DNA from: Haloterrigena alkaliphila
GTDB lineage: Archaea; Halobacteriota; Halobacteria; Halobacteriales; Natrialbaceae
Length of the DNA: 64,000 bases
Direction of reading: 5' to 3'
NCBI RefSeq assembly: GCF_017352155.2
Contig: NZ_CP071462.1
Location: 1,178,001-1,242,000 of the forward strand
This document shows, one piece after another, positions 37,511-45,990 of this stretch; the stretch's first letter is position 1, and each line of letters begins with the position of its first letter. The notes under the pieces were generated by a model. That model saw nothing but the letters and a program-made list of their open reading frames with translations. It had not been told where the DNA came from and searched no databases. Both the position numbers and the translations under genes were made by a program.

Positions 37511-37654
37511 GGTCGGTCGTCGCGGAAATGTTGGTCGGCCGTCGTCCGGGAGTGCCGTTCGACCGTCACCGTGGGAATACCGGTCGGCCATCGTCCCGGA
37601 GTGCCGATCGGCCGTCGCCCCGGGAGTACCGGTCGGTCATCGCCGCGGAGCGGC
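37511..37654. repeat. Degenerate 24–25-bp tandem repeat, six units
   Basis: Six units of the form GGTCGGCCGTCGTCCGGGAGT-GCC begin at 37511, 37533, 37557, 37582, 37606 and 37631. They share the GTCGGYCRTCG core and a GGAGTRCC tail. The divergence is much larger than in the array at 23771. The array sits between the AAC(3)-like promoter and the next plus-strand gene; the frame is not coding. Confidence 0.85.
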
Positions 37655-37698
37655 GGTTTCTCTCAACGGACTAAGCGGAAAATATACAGTGGTGACCG

Positions 37699-39249
37699 AT
37701 GAACGCCGTCTCGATGCGACGAGACCGCTCCGGCGAGCACTCCCGCGACGTCCTGCGCTGTGCCGACCTGCTCGGGTCGTTCGGCGTCACGCCCGCCGAC
37801 GTTCGCGCGCAGCGACGGGAGTACCGAACCACGGTGCCGCCCGGAGCGGCCGACGACGCGTCGCTCGAGACGATCCTCGCGGAGGTGCTCGCCGACGCGC
37901 GCGACCGGAGCGCCCTGGTGAGCCACCTGATCGGCCGGAGCGACCGCGGCCTCTCCTGTTCGGCGCGATACGCCCAGCGAGCGCTGGGACGCGAACTCGA
38001 GGCCCTCTTCGAGGCGATCGGCTGGTCGTTCGAGTGGACGCGAACGGGACCGACCGAAAACGGCCGCGATCGACTGGAACTCACCGCGACGGACCCGAAC
38101 GGGCGGTCTCGAGAGACGACGATAACCTATCCGGAGACGCCGCTGGCCGACGACAACCTGCCGGCCGTCCTCCGAGCGGTCGACGAACGCCTGCTCGCGG
38201 GCACCGACGCGACGATGGTGCTCCTGTCGACGGGCGTCGACCGCTGGCGGGCCGCGCTGGTCGAGACGAGCGAACTCGACGACCTCCGCGACCGGTACGG
38301 GCCGCGGCTCTCGGCGTTCGACCGACCGCTGCTCCCGGCGCACGGACTCGAGGCGTACGTTCCCGACGATCCCGATCGCGACCGTCTCGATCCGGCGAAC
38401 GCGACCGAGTCGGACCCGTGGCCGCCGTGGGCGCTGGAACGCGCTGAACGTCACTCGGGCTCCCTCGGCAGCGCTGTCGACGCGTCGGCCGCGGACGCGG
38501 GCGACGACCGCTCCGCCGTCGGCTCGCTCATCGACGAGGCCGAACCGGATCGCGCCGCGACGCCGACGGGCGCCTCGAATTCGTCGTCCGCGTCGGCGTC
38601 GAAATCGACGGCACCGTCCGAACCGTCGGAGTCGGCGGCACCGTCCGAACCGTCGAAGTCGGCGGCCGCGTCGAAACCATCGGAACCGGCTGCGACGTCG
38701 AACCCGTCGACGGAGGCCGGCGGGTTCGAGATCCGGGGCGGGTCGCCGACCGTCTCGCGGGTGGGCGACGGTGACGGCCCGGATACCGACGTGTCGCCGC
38801 GGGACGTCGCCGACTCGATGCTCGAGGACCAGCGCGAGCGCGAGACGGAGTCCGCAGTGGGGCGAGCGTCGGACGATAGTCGAGCCGACGCCGCCGAGAA
38901 CGGCGACGACGCGAACGACGGGTTCGGGACGCTCTCGGGGTCCACGAAGACGGCTCGCGTGACCAACGACTCCTTCGGGACCGGCGAGGAGTTCGCGACG
39001 GCGGACGACCGCTACCGCGCGCTCGGGATCGCCCTCGGCGCCGGCGGCGCGGTCTCCGTGCGGGGGCTGCTCGAGGACGACGACTTCCTCCCGGAACTGC
39101 CGGCGGCCGGGCCGACCGAGACCCGCATCGAGTTCGCGGAGTCGTTCGACCCCGACGCGGTCGAGGCGGCGACCGCCAGCGCCGAACGAGAGGGGTTCGA
39201 GTGGGTCGATTCCGGCTCGCTCGAGACGACGCGGCTCCCGGATGGCTAA
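37699..39249 (+). CDS. Haloarchaeal protein with a central Ser/Glu/Pro repeat region
   Basis: This 516-residue cytosolic protein has no recognised domain. Residues 1–240 form a mixed helical region with R-D-V-L-R-C-A-D-L-L and W-R-A-A-L-V-E-T-S. Residues 265–345 are low complexity with a repeating S-E-P-S-K/E-S-A-A pattern. A C-terminal region of about 110 residues has G-A-G-G-A-V-S-V-R-G-L-L. No signal peptide is visible. It could be a large flexible scaffold; function unknown. Its 3' end is 28 nt from the convergent sensor kinase. Confidence 0.72.
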   Translation: MNAVSMRRDRSGEHSRDVLRCADLLGSFGVTPADVRAQRREYRTTVPPGAADDASLETILAEVLADARDRSALVSHLIGRSDRGLSCSARYAQRALGRELEALFEAIGWSFEWTRTGPTENGRDRLELTATDPNGRSRETTITYPETPLADDNLPAVLRAVDERLLAGTDATMVLLSTGVDRWRAALVETSELDDLRDRYGPRLSAFDRPLLPAHGLEAYVPDDPDRDRLDPANATESDPWPPWALERAERHSGSLGSAVDASAADAGDDRSAVGSLIDEAEPDRAATPTGASNSSSASASKSTAPSEPSESAAPSEPSKSAAASKPSEPAATSNPSTEAGGFEIRGGSPTVSRVGDGDGPDTDVSPRDVADSMLEDQRERETESAVGRASDDSRADAAENGDDANDGFGTLSGSTKTARVTNDSFGTGEEFATADDRYRALGIALGAGGAVSVRGLLEDDDFLPELPAAGPTETRIEFAESFDPDAVEAATASAEREGFEWVDSGSLETTRLPDG

Positions 39250-39276
39250 CGGTGCCACTGACAATCAGTAAACGCC

Positions 39277-40983
39277 TCACCGCGCGGGCGCGGCCGATTC
39301 GTCCCGCGACTCGCCGGACGGAGTCAACACTGGCACCGAGACGGTAACGATCGATCCGGTCGGCTCGTTCGCCGCGAAGCGCACCGACCCGCCGGCGATT
39401 TCGGCACCCCACTTGGCCAGCCAGAGGCCGAGACCGCTCCCGTGTTCGAGCGGCGTCTCGGTGCCGCGCTCGAGGACCGACCGTTCGTAGTCGTCGATCC
39501 CGGGACCGTCGTCCGCGATCCGAACCCGGACCCACTCGTCGTCGGTCTCGGCGGAGATTCGAACGACGGGGTTCGAACCGGTGTTGTGCTCGACGCCGTT
39601 CTCGAGGAGGTTCGCGAACACCGACTCGAGAACGCTGTCGACGTAGACGTCGTCCGGCCCCCGCTCGCGTTCGATGCGAGCGTCCGGATACTCCTCGCGG
39701 ACGGTCACGACCGCCTCGTCGAGGAGCGACTCGAGGGGGACGGCGTCGGTCGACTCCCGTCCCCGTTCGAAGAGGTCGATGATTTCGCGGGCCTTGGCCG
39801 CCAACTCCTCGATCCGCGCCGCGCTGTCCGTGATTTCGTCGGCCGCGCCCCGTCGCTCGACGTCCGCGAGCAACTCCGCGTAGCTGCTGATGACGTTCGT
39901 TTCGGTGCGGATGTTGTGCCGGAAGACGCGGTTGAGGACCTCGTGTCGCTGTTGCTGTCGGACGTGTTCGCTGATATCGTGAAACGTGATGATGTGTCCG
40001 ATCGTCCGATCGCGGATATCGGTGATGTGGGTCGCCGTCACGTCGTACAGCCGGTCGTCGTGACGGCTCCGGAAGGGGCGTCGCCGCGGAACCGAGCCGT
40101 CCGTCGGGACGAGCGAGTCGTCGGGAACGATCTCCCGAAGCGGCCGTCCGAGCGCGGGACGGCGCGCCGTCCCTAGGATCGCTGCGGCGGTACCGTTGAT
40201 GTCGACGACGGAGTCGTGACTGTCGGTGACGACGGCGCCGTCGGGCATCCGCTCGAAGAGCAGGCGGCGCGCGCGAGGCGTCGGCGACGGACTCGTCCCG
40301 AAGAGCTGAAAGCGCGTAAGGGCACCGAGGTAGGCGACGCCCGAGATCATGAACGCGACCGGTGTGGGATCGAGCCCCGGCAGCGGAATCGCCCCGACGA
40401 GAAAGAGGACGTTGCTCACCCACGGCGCTGCGATCCCCACGAGGAGTGCGGCGCTTTGCCCCCTGAACGGCAGCGAATCGTTCCAGATCAACTCGAGGAG
40501 CGGGAGCGACCCGAGCAGTCCCAGCAGGTACGTGTAGGCGGCGATCACCCAGAACCAGGGACCGGGCGTCCGAGCGAGAAACAGCGTTCCGCTCTCGCGA
40601 ACCAGTCTCGAGTCGGTGTAGAGCAGCGGACTGTCGGTGAGCGCGAACCAGACGGTGAGCGCCGGAACGAGCGAGAGGAGCGCGACGTACCGCGGTCGAA
40701 CGTACCGATCGCGGCCGGTGTACTCCAGCGAGAAGAGCATCCAGCCGATCGGAATGGCGACGACGCCGATCCAGCGGAGGTTCGCCCAGAAGACCTTCGC
40801 CTCGAGCGTCGACGCCTGCAGATCGAACACGAGGAAGATCGACCACCAGCACTGCCCGACGAGCATCACGACGAGCGGAACGGCGCCGGGTTCTGGCCGT
40901 TCACGCCACGCCAGAAGCGCCGCCGCTGTCCCGACGGCAATGGTCGCCAGTAAGATTCCGGAGAGGAGAACGTGAGAGAACAC
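39277..40983 (-). CDS. Sensor histidine kinase with 7TM and PAS domains
   Basis: The 568-residue membrane kinase has an N-terminal seven-helix sensor (about residues 1–230). A PAS domain (about 235–345) includes V-V-D-I-N-G-T-A-A-A-I-L-G. The H-box is V-F-R-H-N-I-R-T-E, with the phospho-acceptor His. The ATP-binding domain carries N-L-L-E-N-G-V-E-H-N, D-D-G-P-G-I-D and G-S-G-L-G-L-W-L-A-K-W. All kinase boxes are intact. The GTG start at 40983 is preferred, because the TATA-like TTTAATACT around 41010–41019 lies about 30 nt before it; the ATG at 41037 would precede the promoter. No response regulator is adjacent. Confidence 0.88.
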   Translation of the reverse strand: MFSHVLLSGILLATIAVGTAAALLAWRERPEPGAVPLVVMLVGQCWWSIFLVFDLQASTLEAKVFWANLRWIGVVAIPIGWMLFSLEYTGRDRYVRPRYVALLSLVPALTVWFALTDSPLLYTDSRLVRESGTLFLARTPGPWFWVIAAYTYLLGLLGSLPLLELIWNDSLPFRGQSAALLVGIAAPWVSNVLFLVGAIPLPGLDPTPVAFMISGVAYLGALTRFQLFGTSPSPTPRARRLLFERMPDGAVVTDSHDSVVDINGTAAAILGTARRPALGRPLREIVPDDSLVPTDGSVPRRRPFRSRHDDRLYDVTATHITDIRDRTIGHIITFHDISEHVRQQQRHEVLNRVFRHNIRTETNVISSYAELLADVERRGAADEITDSAARIEELAAKAREIIDLFERGRESTDAVPLESLLDEAVVTVREEYPDARIERERGPDDVYVDSVLESVFANLLENGVEHNTGSNPVVRISAETDDEWVRVRIADDGPGIDDYERSVLERGTETPLEHGSGLGLWLAKWGAEIAGGSVRFAANEPTGSIVTVSVPVLTPSGESRDESAAPAR

Positions 40984-41065
40984 CGATACGGGAGGAATGC
41001 CTCCGGCAGTATTAAAGCTACGGGAGCGTTCAACCACGTGAAAATAACACCCAGTTGTCGTTGAA

Positions 41066-42007
41066 TTATCCCGACAGAACGACGATCACGAGGGCGGTGA
41101 AGACGACGAGGTACTCGCACTCCGCCGCTCTCGCCAGCAACTGCACGTCGTCGGTCCGGCCGATACGCGACGTGACGCACAGCGAGTAACCGAGTCCGAC
41201 GAACAGCGGGAGCCCCAGAGCGAGAGACAGCTGTCCGGTAGCGACCGCGAAGACGACCAGCGCGCCCGTACAGCAGTCGATGCCGGCGAGGATCTGTCGC
41301 GTCCGGTCGACGCCGAAGACGACCGGGATCGTCAGGACGCCGATCGCCCGGTCGCCCTCGATATCGCGGACGTTCGGAATCTCCGTGTTCGTGAACACCC
41401 GGAGGAAGAAGTACCCGAAGACGATCAGCGCCGGCGGCGTGACGGCGCTCCCGGCGAACGCGAGGGGGAGGAACGTCAGCGTCGCGGCCCACGCGAGCGC
41501 GACCACGATCGTATTGACGAGGAAGCGGTCTTTCAGCCGCCGGACGTGGACCCCGGTGCCGGGAATCCAGTCCGTCGCGTAGCACACCCAGAGCGCCCCC
41601 GGGAGGAGGGTGATCGCGAGGGCGATCGGTCCGCCGAGGACGGAGAGCGCCACGGCGAGGCCGTACGCGATCGAGGCGAGCACGTACAGCGCGTCTCGAT
41701 GTCGGCTGACGAACGCCGCCTGTCGGGGATTCGACACCGCGTCGGTGTCGGCGTCCGCGAGGCGATCGTTGGCGTAGACGGCGAAGACGACCAGCCCGAC
41801 GACGATCGCCGCCGGAGTGGGCGACACCGAGAGGAGGACCGCGACGACGACCACCTCCGCCATCGCGATCAGTGAGAGATAGGCAGAACTGTACACCAAG
41901 GCGTTCCAGAGCCGTTCCGTACTCGAGGGGAGCCGAGCGAACAGCGCACTGTGGACCGCTGCGGCCGTACTCCCGTCGTCCGAGAACGTGTGATTTTTTC
42001 GTCCCAT
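41066..42007 (-). CDS. UbiA-family prenyltransferase
   Basis: The 313-residue membrane enzyme has about eight hydrophobic helices. It carries the two Asp-rich motifs of UbiA enzymes: Y-A-N-D-R-L-A-D-A-D-T-D (about 85–96) and N-V-R-D-I-E-G-D-R (about 205–213). Both Mg-prenyl-diphosphate sites are therefore present. Haloarchaea use such enzymes for menaquinone, haem A, geranylgeranylglyceryl phosphate or bacterioruberin-related steps. The substrate is not resolved. It is upstream of, and on the same strand as, the sensor kinase. Confidence 0.9.
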   Translation of the reverse strand: MGRKNHTFSDDGSTAAAVHSALFARLPSSTERLWNALVYSSAYLSLIAMAEVVVVAVLLSVSPTPAAIVVGLVVFAVYANDRLADADTDAVSNPRQAAFVSRHRDALYVLASIAYGLAVALSVLGGPIALAITLLPGALWVCYATDWIPGTGVHVRRLKDRFLVNTIVVALAWAATLTFLPLAFAGSAVTPPALIVFGYFFLRVFTNTEIPNVRDIEGDRAIGVLTIPVVFGVDRTRQILAGIDCCTGALVVFAVATGQLSLALGLPLFVGLGYSLCVTSRIGRTDDVQLLARAAECEYLVVFTALVIVVLSG

Positions 42008-42241
42008 AGTTCCGTTCGGGGCCCCGAGCGGCCGTCCGCCGGCGGCCCCGCACCGAATATGTCGCCACCACTGACTGATATACGTATGTATTACGCTGGC
42101 ATTGCATTAACGGTGGACAGCTATCGATTCAATGGGGACGACCGCAGGTCTGATACACCTGCGGCGAAATGCCGGCGACTCGAGGCGGCCAGCGCCGCGC
42201 TGAGCGCAAGGCTTTTGAGCGATCCTCGAGAGGCCCAACGT
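42008..42241. other. Gap upstream of the pheS leader
   Basis: 234 bases without a supported gene. It holds the divergent promoters for the UbiA gene (minus) and the leader ORF (plus). The stretch GCTTTTGAGC at 42211–42220 is a TATA-like box for the plus-strand transcript. Confidence 0.5.
42210..42221 (+). promoter_or_regulatory. Promoter of the pheS leader transcript
   Basis: GGCTTTTGAGC is centred about 27 nt upstream of the leader ATG at 42242. In an archaeal promoter this places the transcription start at the ATG, making the leader ORF leaderless. Confidence 0.6.
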
Positions 42242-42328
42242 ATGGTAGCCGAATCCCGCGTTCGATCCGGTATCGGCAGTCGATCGCCGCAGTGCGCTCC
42301 GGGATTCGGCTTCTTCTTCGCCCGGTGA
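42242..42328 (+). CDS. Candidate Phe-rich leader peptide of pheST
   Basis: A 28-codon ORF starts MVAESRVRSGIGSRSP and ends F-G-F-F-F-A-R, with four TTC Phe codons in its last seven codons. It begins where transcription is predicted to begin and stops 140 nt before pheS. The sequence around its 5' codons (GCCGAATCCCG, 42248–42258) is perfectly complementary to CGGGATTCGGC (42300–42310), which covers the first Phe codon. This resembles the bacterial pheM leader in principle. No conserved archaeal counterpart is known to me, so the assignment is an inference from layout. The same region could be a regulatory RNA without translation. Confidence 0.6.
   Translation: MVAESRVRSGIGSRSPQCAPGFGFFFAR
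42248..42310 (+). promoter_or_regulatory. Leader RNA stem covering the Phe codons
   Basis: GCCGAATCCCG (42248–42258) and CGGGATTCGGC (42300–42310) form an 11-bp perfect helix enclosing 41 nt. A smaller inner helix (CGATC with GATCG) is possible. The 3' arm ends just before three consecutive TTC codons, so the position of a ribosome there would decide whether the helix can form. Confidence 0.65.
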
Positions 42329-42345
42329 GTTCGGGCCAGTGGAGT

Positions 42346-42372
42346 CGCGAGCGACCCTGACGGGTGCTCGCG
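42346..42372 (+). promoter_or_regulatory. Hairpin between leader ORF and pheS
   Basis: CGCGAGC-G-ACCC (42346–42357) pairs with GGGTGCTCGCG (42362–42372) around a TGAC loop, with one bulged G. It lies 17 nt after the leader stop. No T-run follows, so it is not a classical intrinsic terminator. A shorter GCCCG/CGGGC helix spans the leader stop codon. Confidence 0.6.
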
Positions 42373-42468
42373 GCGAAACCGGCCGTCGTCCGCGGGCCGT
42401 CCGAACGGTTCTCGGGCGGCAGTATCGGAACCGCTAACTGACCGACACGCAGCCATACGAACAAGCGA

Positions 42469-43995
42469 ATGCAACTTCCCGAACAACAGGTCGCGGTCGT
42501 CGAGGCCGCGAGCGCAGACGAGGCACAGTCCGTCGAGGCCCTCGCTGCGGCGACCGACCTCCCTCCGGAGACCGTCACCGGCGCGGTCTTCGAACTCGCG
42601 GACGAGGGGCTGGTCGCCGTCGAGGAGCGCGTCGACGAAACGGTCGCGCTGACCGACGAGGGTGCGGAGTACGCGGATGACGTCCTCCCCGAGGTGCGAC
42701 TCTACGAGGCCGCCCTCGAGGCCGGCGCCGACGCCGACCCCGTCCAGATGGGACAGGTCATCGGCGCCTCCAGGCTCGAGGGACCGCAGGTCGACATCGC
42801 GCTCTCGAACTACGCCCGCAAGGGGTACGGAACGATCGACAGCGGCGAGATCACGGCCGATCCGGACGCCGATCCGTCGGCGGACGCGGAGGCCGCGGCG
42901 CTCGAGGCGCTCACCGGCGCGGACGAGGCGCCCGTCGACGGCGTCGACGTCGATTCGGACACGCTCGAGCAACTCGAACGGCGCGGCCTGCTCGAGCGCC
43001 GGGAGTCGACCGTCCGCGAGGTGACGCTGACCGAGCGCGGCGTCACGGAGCTGATGGCCGGGATCGAGACCGCCGAAACGGTCGGCCAGGTCACCACCGA
43101 ACTGCTCACCAGCGGCGAGTGGGAAGACGTCGAGTTCGCCGAGTACAACGTCGAGGCAGACGCCGAGGCGATCGAGAGCGGGAAGGTGCACGTCCTCCGG
43201 CAGATGTCCGAGCGCGTGAAGGACGTCCTCGTCGGGATGGGGTTCCAGGAGATGGACGGCCCCCACGTCGACGCGGACTTCTGGATCAACGACTGCCTGT
43301 TCATGCCCCAAGACCACCCGGCGCGCACGCACTGGGACCGCTTTGCGATGGAGCGGCCCAGCCACATCGACGAGTTGCCCGAGGACCTCGTCGAGGCCGT
43401 CGAGCGCGTCCACCGCGAGGGACTCGGCGAGGACAGCGAGGGCTATCACTCGCCGTGGGACGAGGACTTCGCCCGCGCGCTCGCCCTGCGCGGCCACACC
43501 ACCTCGCTGTCGACCCGCTACCTCTCCGGGACCGAGATCGGCGAGATCGAACCGCCAGCGCGCTTTTTCAGCGTCGAGAAGGCCTACCGCAACGACACGC
43601 TCGACGCGACCCACCTACTCGAGTTCTACCAGATCGAGGGCTGGGTGATGGCCGAGGACCTCTCGGTGCGGGATCTGATGGGCACCTTCGAGGAGTTCTA
43701 CGCCCAGTTCGGCATCGAAGACATCCGGTTCAAACCACACTACAACCCCTACACCGAACCGAGCTTCGAGCTGTTCGGTACCCACCCCACGACGGGCGAA
43801 CTGATCGAGATCGGGAACTCCGGCATCTTCCGCGAGGAGATGCTCGAGCCCCTCGGCGTCGACTGCGACGTGATGGCCTGGGGGCTCGCGCTGGAGCGAC
43901 TCGCCATGCTCACCACCGGCGCGGAGGACATCCGCGACCTCCACGGCACGCTGGCCGATCTCGAGTTCCTGCGGAACGCGGAGGTGACCTACTGA
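42469..43995 (+). CDS. pheS: Phenylalanyl-tRNA synthetase alpha subunit
   Basis: The 508-residue alpha subunit is the catalytic class II part of the alpha2-beta2 enzyme. Residues 1–200 contain winged-helix repeats (L-A-A-A-T-D-L-P-P-E-T-V, G-Y-G-T-I-D) that bind tRNA. The catalytic domain has motif 2 in F-S-V-E-K-A-Y-R-N-D-T and H-L-L-E-F-Y-Q-I-E-G, N-S-G-I-F-R-E-E and motif 3 in W-G-L-A-L-E-R-L-A-M-L. There is no Shine-Dalgarno. The stop overlaps the pheT start by 1 nt (TGATG). It is preceded by the candidate Phe leader ORF. Length is normal for archaea. Confidence 0.97.
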   Translation: MQLPEQQVAVVEAASADEAQSVEALAAATDLPPETVTGAVFELADEGLVAVEERVDETVALTDEGAEYADDVLPEVRLYEAALEAGADADPVQMGQVIGASRLEGPQVDIALSNYARKGYGTIDSGEITADPDADPSADAEAAALEALTGADEAPVDGVDVDSDTLEQLERRGLLERRESTVREVTLTERGVTELMAGIETAETVGQVTTELLTSGEWEDVEFAEYNVEADAEAIESGKVHVLRQMSERVKDVLVGMGFQEMDGPHVDADFWINDCLFMPQDHPARTHWDRFAMERPSHIDELPEDLVEAVERVHREGLGEDSEGYHSPWDEDFARALALRGHTTSLSTRYLSGTEIGEIEPPARFFSVEKAYRNDTLDATHLLEFYQIEGWVMAEDLSVRDLMGTFEEFYAQFGIEDIRFKPHYNPYTEPSFELFGTHPTTGELIEIGNSGIFREEMLEPLGVDCDVMAWGLALERLAMLTTGAEDIRDLHGTLADLEFLRNAEVTY

Positions 43996-45758
43996 TGCCC
44001 ACCGTCGACATCGACCCCGACGAACTGCGCGGCCTGACCGGTCGCGAGGAGAAAAGCGACGACGAACTCAAAGACGACCTGTTCGGCCTCGGCCTCGAGT
44101 TCGAGGGCCGAACCGAAGAGGGCGCGTTCGAACTCGAGTTCGCCCCCGACCGCCTCGACCGGCTCTCGGTCGAGGGCGTGGCGCGCTCGATGCGCTACCA
44201 GTACGGCGACTCGCGTGGTGTCCACGTCCCCTCGACGAACGACGCCGACTGGACCATCGAGGTCGACGAGTCGGTGCCCGACGAGCGCCCCTACGTGACG
44301 GGCGCGGTGATCCGCGACGTCGACCTCGACGAGGAGGCCCTCGAGTCGCTCATCCAGTTACAGGAGAAGCTCCACGCGACGATGGGCCGCAAGCGCGCGA
44401 AGGGCGCGATCGGGATCCACGACCTGACGATGCTGAAGGGTAGCGATGCGCTACGCGCATCGGAAAACGCGAGCGGCGATGAGCCGCGAGCGAACCCCGC
44501 GACGGAGGGCAACCCCACCATTCAGTACGTCGGCGTCGAACCCGAGGAGGACACGTTCGTCCCCCTCGACGCCGATCGGGAGATGACGCCGGCGCAGGTG
44601 CTCGAGGACCACCAGACCGGCCAGACCTACGCCGACCTCGTCAGCGAGTACGAACGCTACCCGGCGATCTACGACGATCTCGGGCTGTTCTCGTTCCCGC
44701 CGGTGGTCAACGGCCGGCGCACCGAGGTCTCGACCGACTCGCGGGACCTGTTCGTCGAGATGACGGGCACCGACCAGTGGACGATCGACAAGATGCTGAA
44801 CATCGTCTGCTACGCGCTGGCCGCGCGGGGAGCCACGCTCGAGGACGTCCGCGTCGAGTATCCTGACGGCGAAATCGTTCGCCCCGACCTCTCGACGAAG
44901 ACGAAGACGGTCGCCCACGACCGCATCGAGACCATCCTCGGCATCGGTCTCGACCCCGAAGAGGTGATCGACCTCGCCGAGCGCTCCGGACTCGAGGCGG
45001 AACGAGACGAAAACGACGAGGGCGACCTCGTCTACGAGGTCACCATCCCGCCGTACCGCGTCGACGTCCTCCACCCGCTGGACGTCATCGACGACCTCGG
45101 GCGGGCCTACGGCTTCAACGACCTCGAGCCGACCTACCCCGACGTGGGGACCGTCGGCGGCCGCCACGAGCGCTCCCGCCTCGAGCGGGCCGCGCGGACC
45201 CAACTGGTCGGGCTGGGCTTCGAGGACATGCTGAACTTCCACATGATCAACGAGGCGGAGAATTACGAACGCCTCGAGGTGGAGCCGGGCGCAGACGCCT
45301 ACGGCACCGGCGAACCCGCGACGATCAAGGAGGCCTACAGCGAAGACTACACGATGCTGCGGACGTGGACGCTGCCCTCGCTGCTGATGGTCCTCGAGCG
45401 CAACACCCACCGCTCGTACCCCCAGCACCTCGCCGAGATCGGGTTCACGGCTCGCCTCGACGAGCGCGAGAACACCGGCGTCGGCGAGAACCGTCACGTC
45501 GGGGCCGTCCTCGCGAGCCACGATGCCGGCTACGAGGACGCCAAAGCCCGGCTGCAGGCGCTCGCGGAGAACTTCGACGTCGACCTCGAGACGCCGCCGA
45601 CCGACCACCCGAGCTTCATTTCGGGTCGAACAGCCGCAGTCGTCATCGACGGCGAAAACGTCGGCGTGATCGGCGAGGTCCACCCGAAGGTGCTCGTCGA
45701 GCACGATCTCGAGGTACCCGTCGCGGCCTTCGAGTTCGACCTCGAGGCGCTGCAGTAG
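43995..45758 (+). CDS. pheT: Phenylalanyl-tRNA synthetase beta subunit
   Basis: The 587-residue beta subunit supports aminoacylation and editing. Its ATG overlaps the pheS stop, so translation is coupled. It carries B1, B3/B4 and B5 regions: Y-V-T-G-A-V-I-R-D-V near 100, R-T-E-V-S-T-D-S-R-D-L near 240, P-P-Y-R-V-D-V-L-H-P-L-D near 355, and the C-terminal catalytic-like domain. An unusual in-frame insertion at about residues 148–172 (around 44437–44512) breaks the usual D-L-T-M-x-K-G to N-P-T-I-Q-Y junction with Ser/Ala/Asp-rich residues encoded by two palindromes. The rest is intact, so it should be functional. Confidence 0.96.
   Translation: MPTVDIDPDELRGLTGREEKSDDELKDDLFGLGLEFEGRTEEGAFELEFAPDRLDRLSVEGVARSMRYQYGDSRGVHVPSTNDADWTIEVDESVPDERPYVTGAVIRDVDLDEEALESLIQLQEKLHATMGRKRAKGAIGIHDLTMLKGSDALRASENASGDEPRANPATEGNPTIQYVGVEPEEDTFVPLDADREMTPAQVLEDHQTGQTYADLVSEYERYPAIYDDLGLFSFPPVVNGRRTEVSTDSRDLFVEMTGTDQWTIDKMLNIVCYALAARGATLEDVRVEYPDGEIVRPDLSTKTKTVAHDRIETILGIGLDPEEVIDLAERSGLEAERDENDEGDLVYEVTIPPYRVDVLHPLDVIDDLGRAYGFNDLEPTYPDVGTVGGRHERSRLERAARTQLVGLGFEDMLNFHMINEAENYERLEVEPGADAYGTGEPATIKEAYSEDYTMLRTWTLPSLLMVLERNTHRSYPQHLAEIGFTARLDERENTGVGENRHVGAVLASHDAGYEDAKARLQALAENFDVDLETPPTDHPSFISGRTAAVVIDGENVGVIGEVHPKVLVEHDLEVPVAAFEFDLEALQ
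44440..44495 (+). repeat. Palindromic in-frame insertion in pheT
   Basis: CGATGCGC-TAC-GCGCATCG (about 44444–44462) is a perfect 8-bp hairpin with a TAC loop. It is followed by GCGGC-GATGA-GCCGC (about 44473–44488). Together they add about 20 codons at a boundary that is normally tight. The C-TAC-G loop closure is shared with the large hairpin downstream of pheT. Confidence 0.7.
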
Positions 45759-45908
45759 TCGGCTAGCGGTCGTTCTTCTCGAGTTCGGGAGTCGGTCCGC
45801 GGTCGCGGTTCAATCTATTGTACCGCGAGCGAACGGAGTGAGCGAGCGGGCCGACGACTGACTCGGAGTGAGTGAAGCGAACGGAGAGGAAGGAGGAGCG
45901 CTTTTGAT

Positions 45909-45986
45909 CGACCTTTTACCGAGGGACGTTGCGCTGTGCGGCAGCTACGCTGCCGCCAGCGCAACAGACTGCAGAGTAAAAGGTCG
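45909..45986. terminator. Large palindrome between pheT and the AbrB-like gene
   Basis: The outer arms are CGACCTTTTAC (45909–45919) and GTAAAAGGTCG (45976–45986). The inner stem is GTTGCGCTG-T-GCGGCAGC, a TAC loop, then GCTGCCGCCAGCGCAAC (45928–45965), giving 17 bp with one bulged T. The outer arm has a T-run on both strands, so it could end transcripts arriving from both convergent genes. It could also be a dispersed palindromic repeat. Confidence 0.65.
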
Positions 45987-45990
45987 TTCG

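Noticed and set aside
36658-37569. Longer start for the AAC(3)-like protein at 37569
   Set aside because: The extra 42 residues would cover a TATA-like box and the beginning of the tandem repeats.
38528-40852. A 774-codon open frame on the minus strand
   Set aside because: It overlaps the real gene at 37699–39249 and the sensor kinase in another frame. The composition is Arg/Ser-rich, typical of a GC-rich shadow frame.
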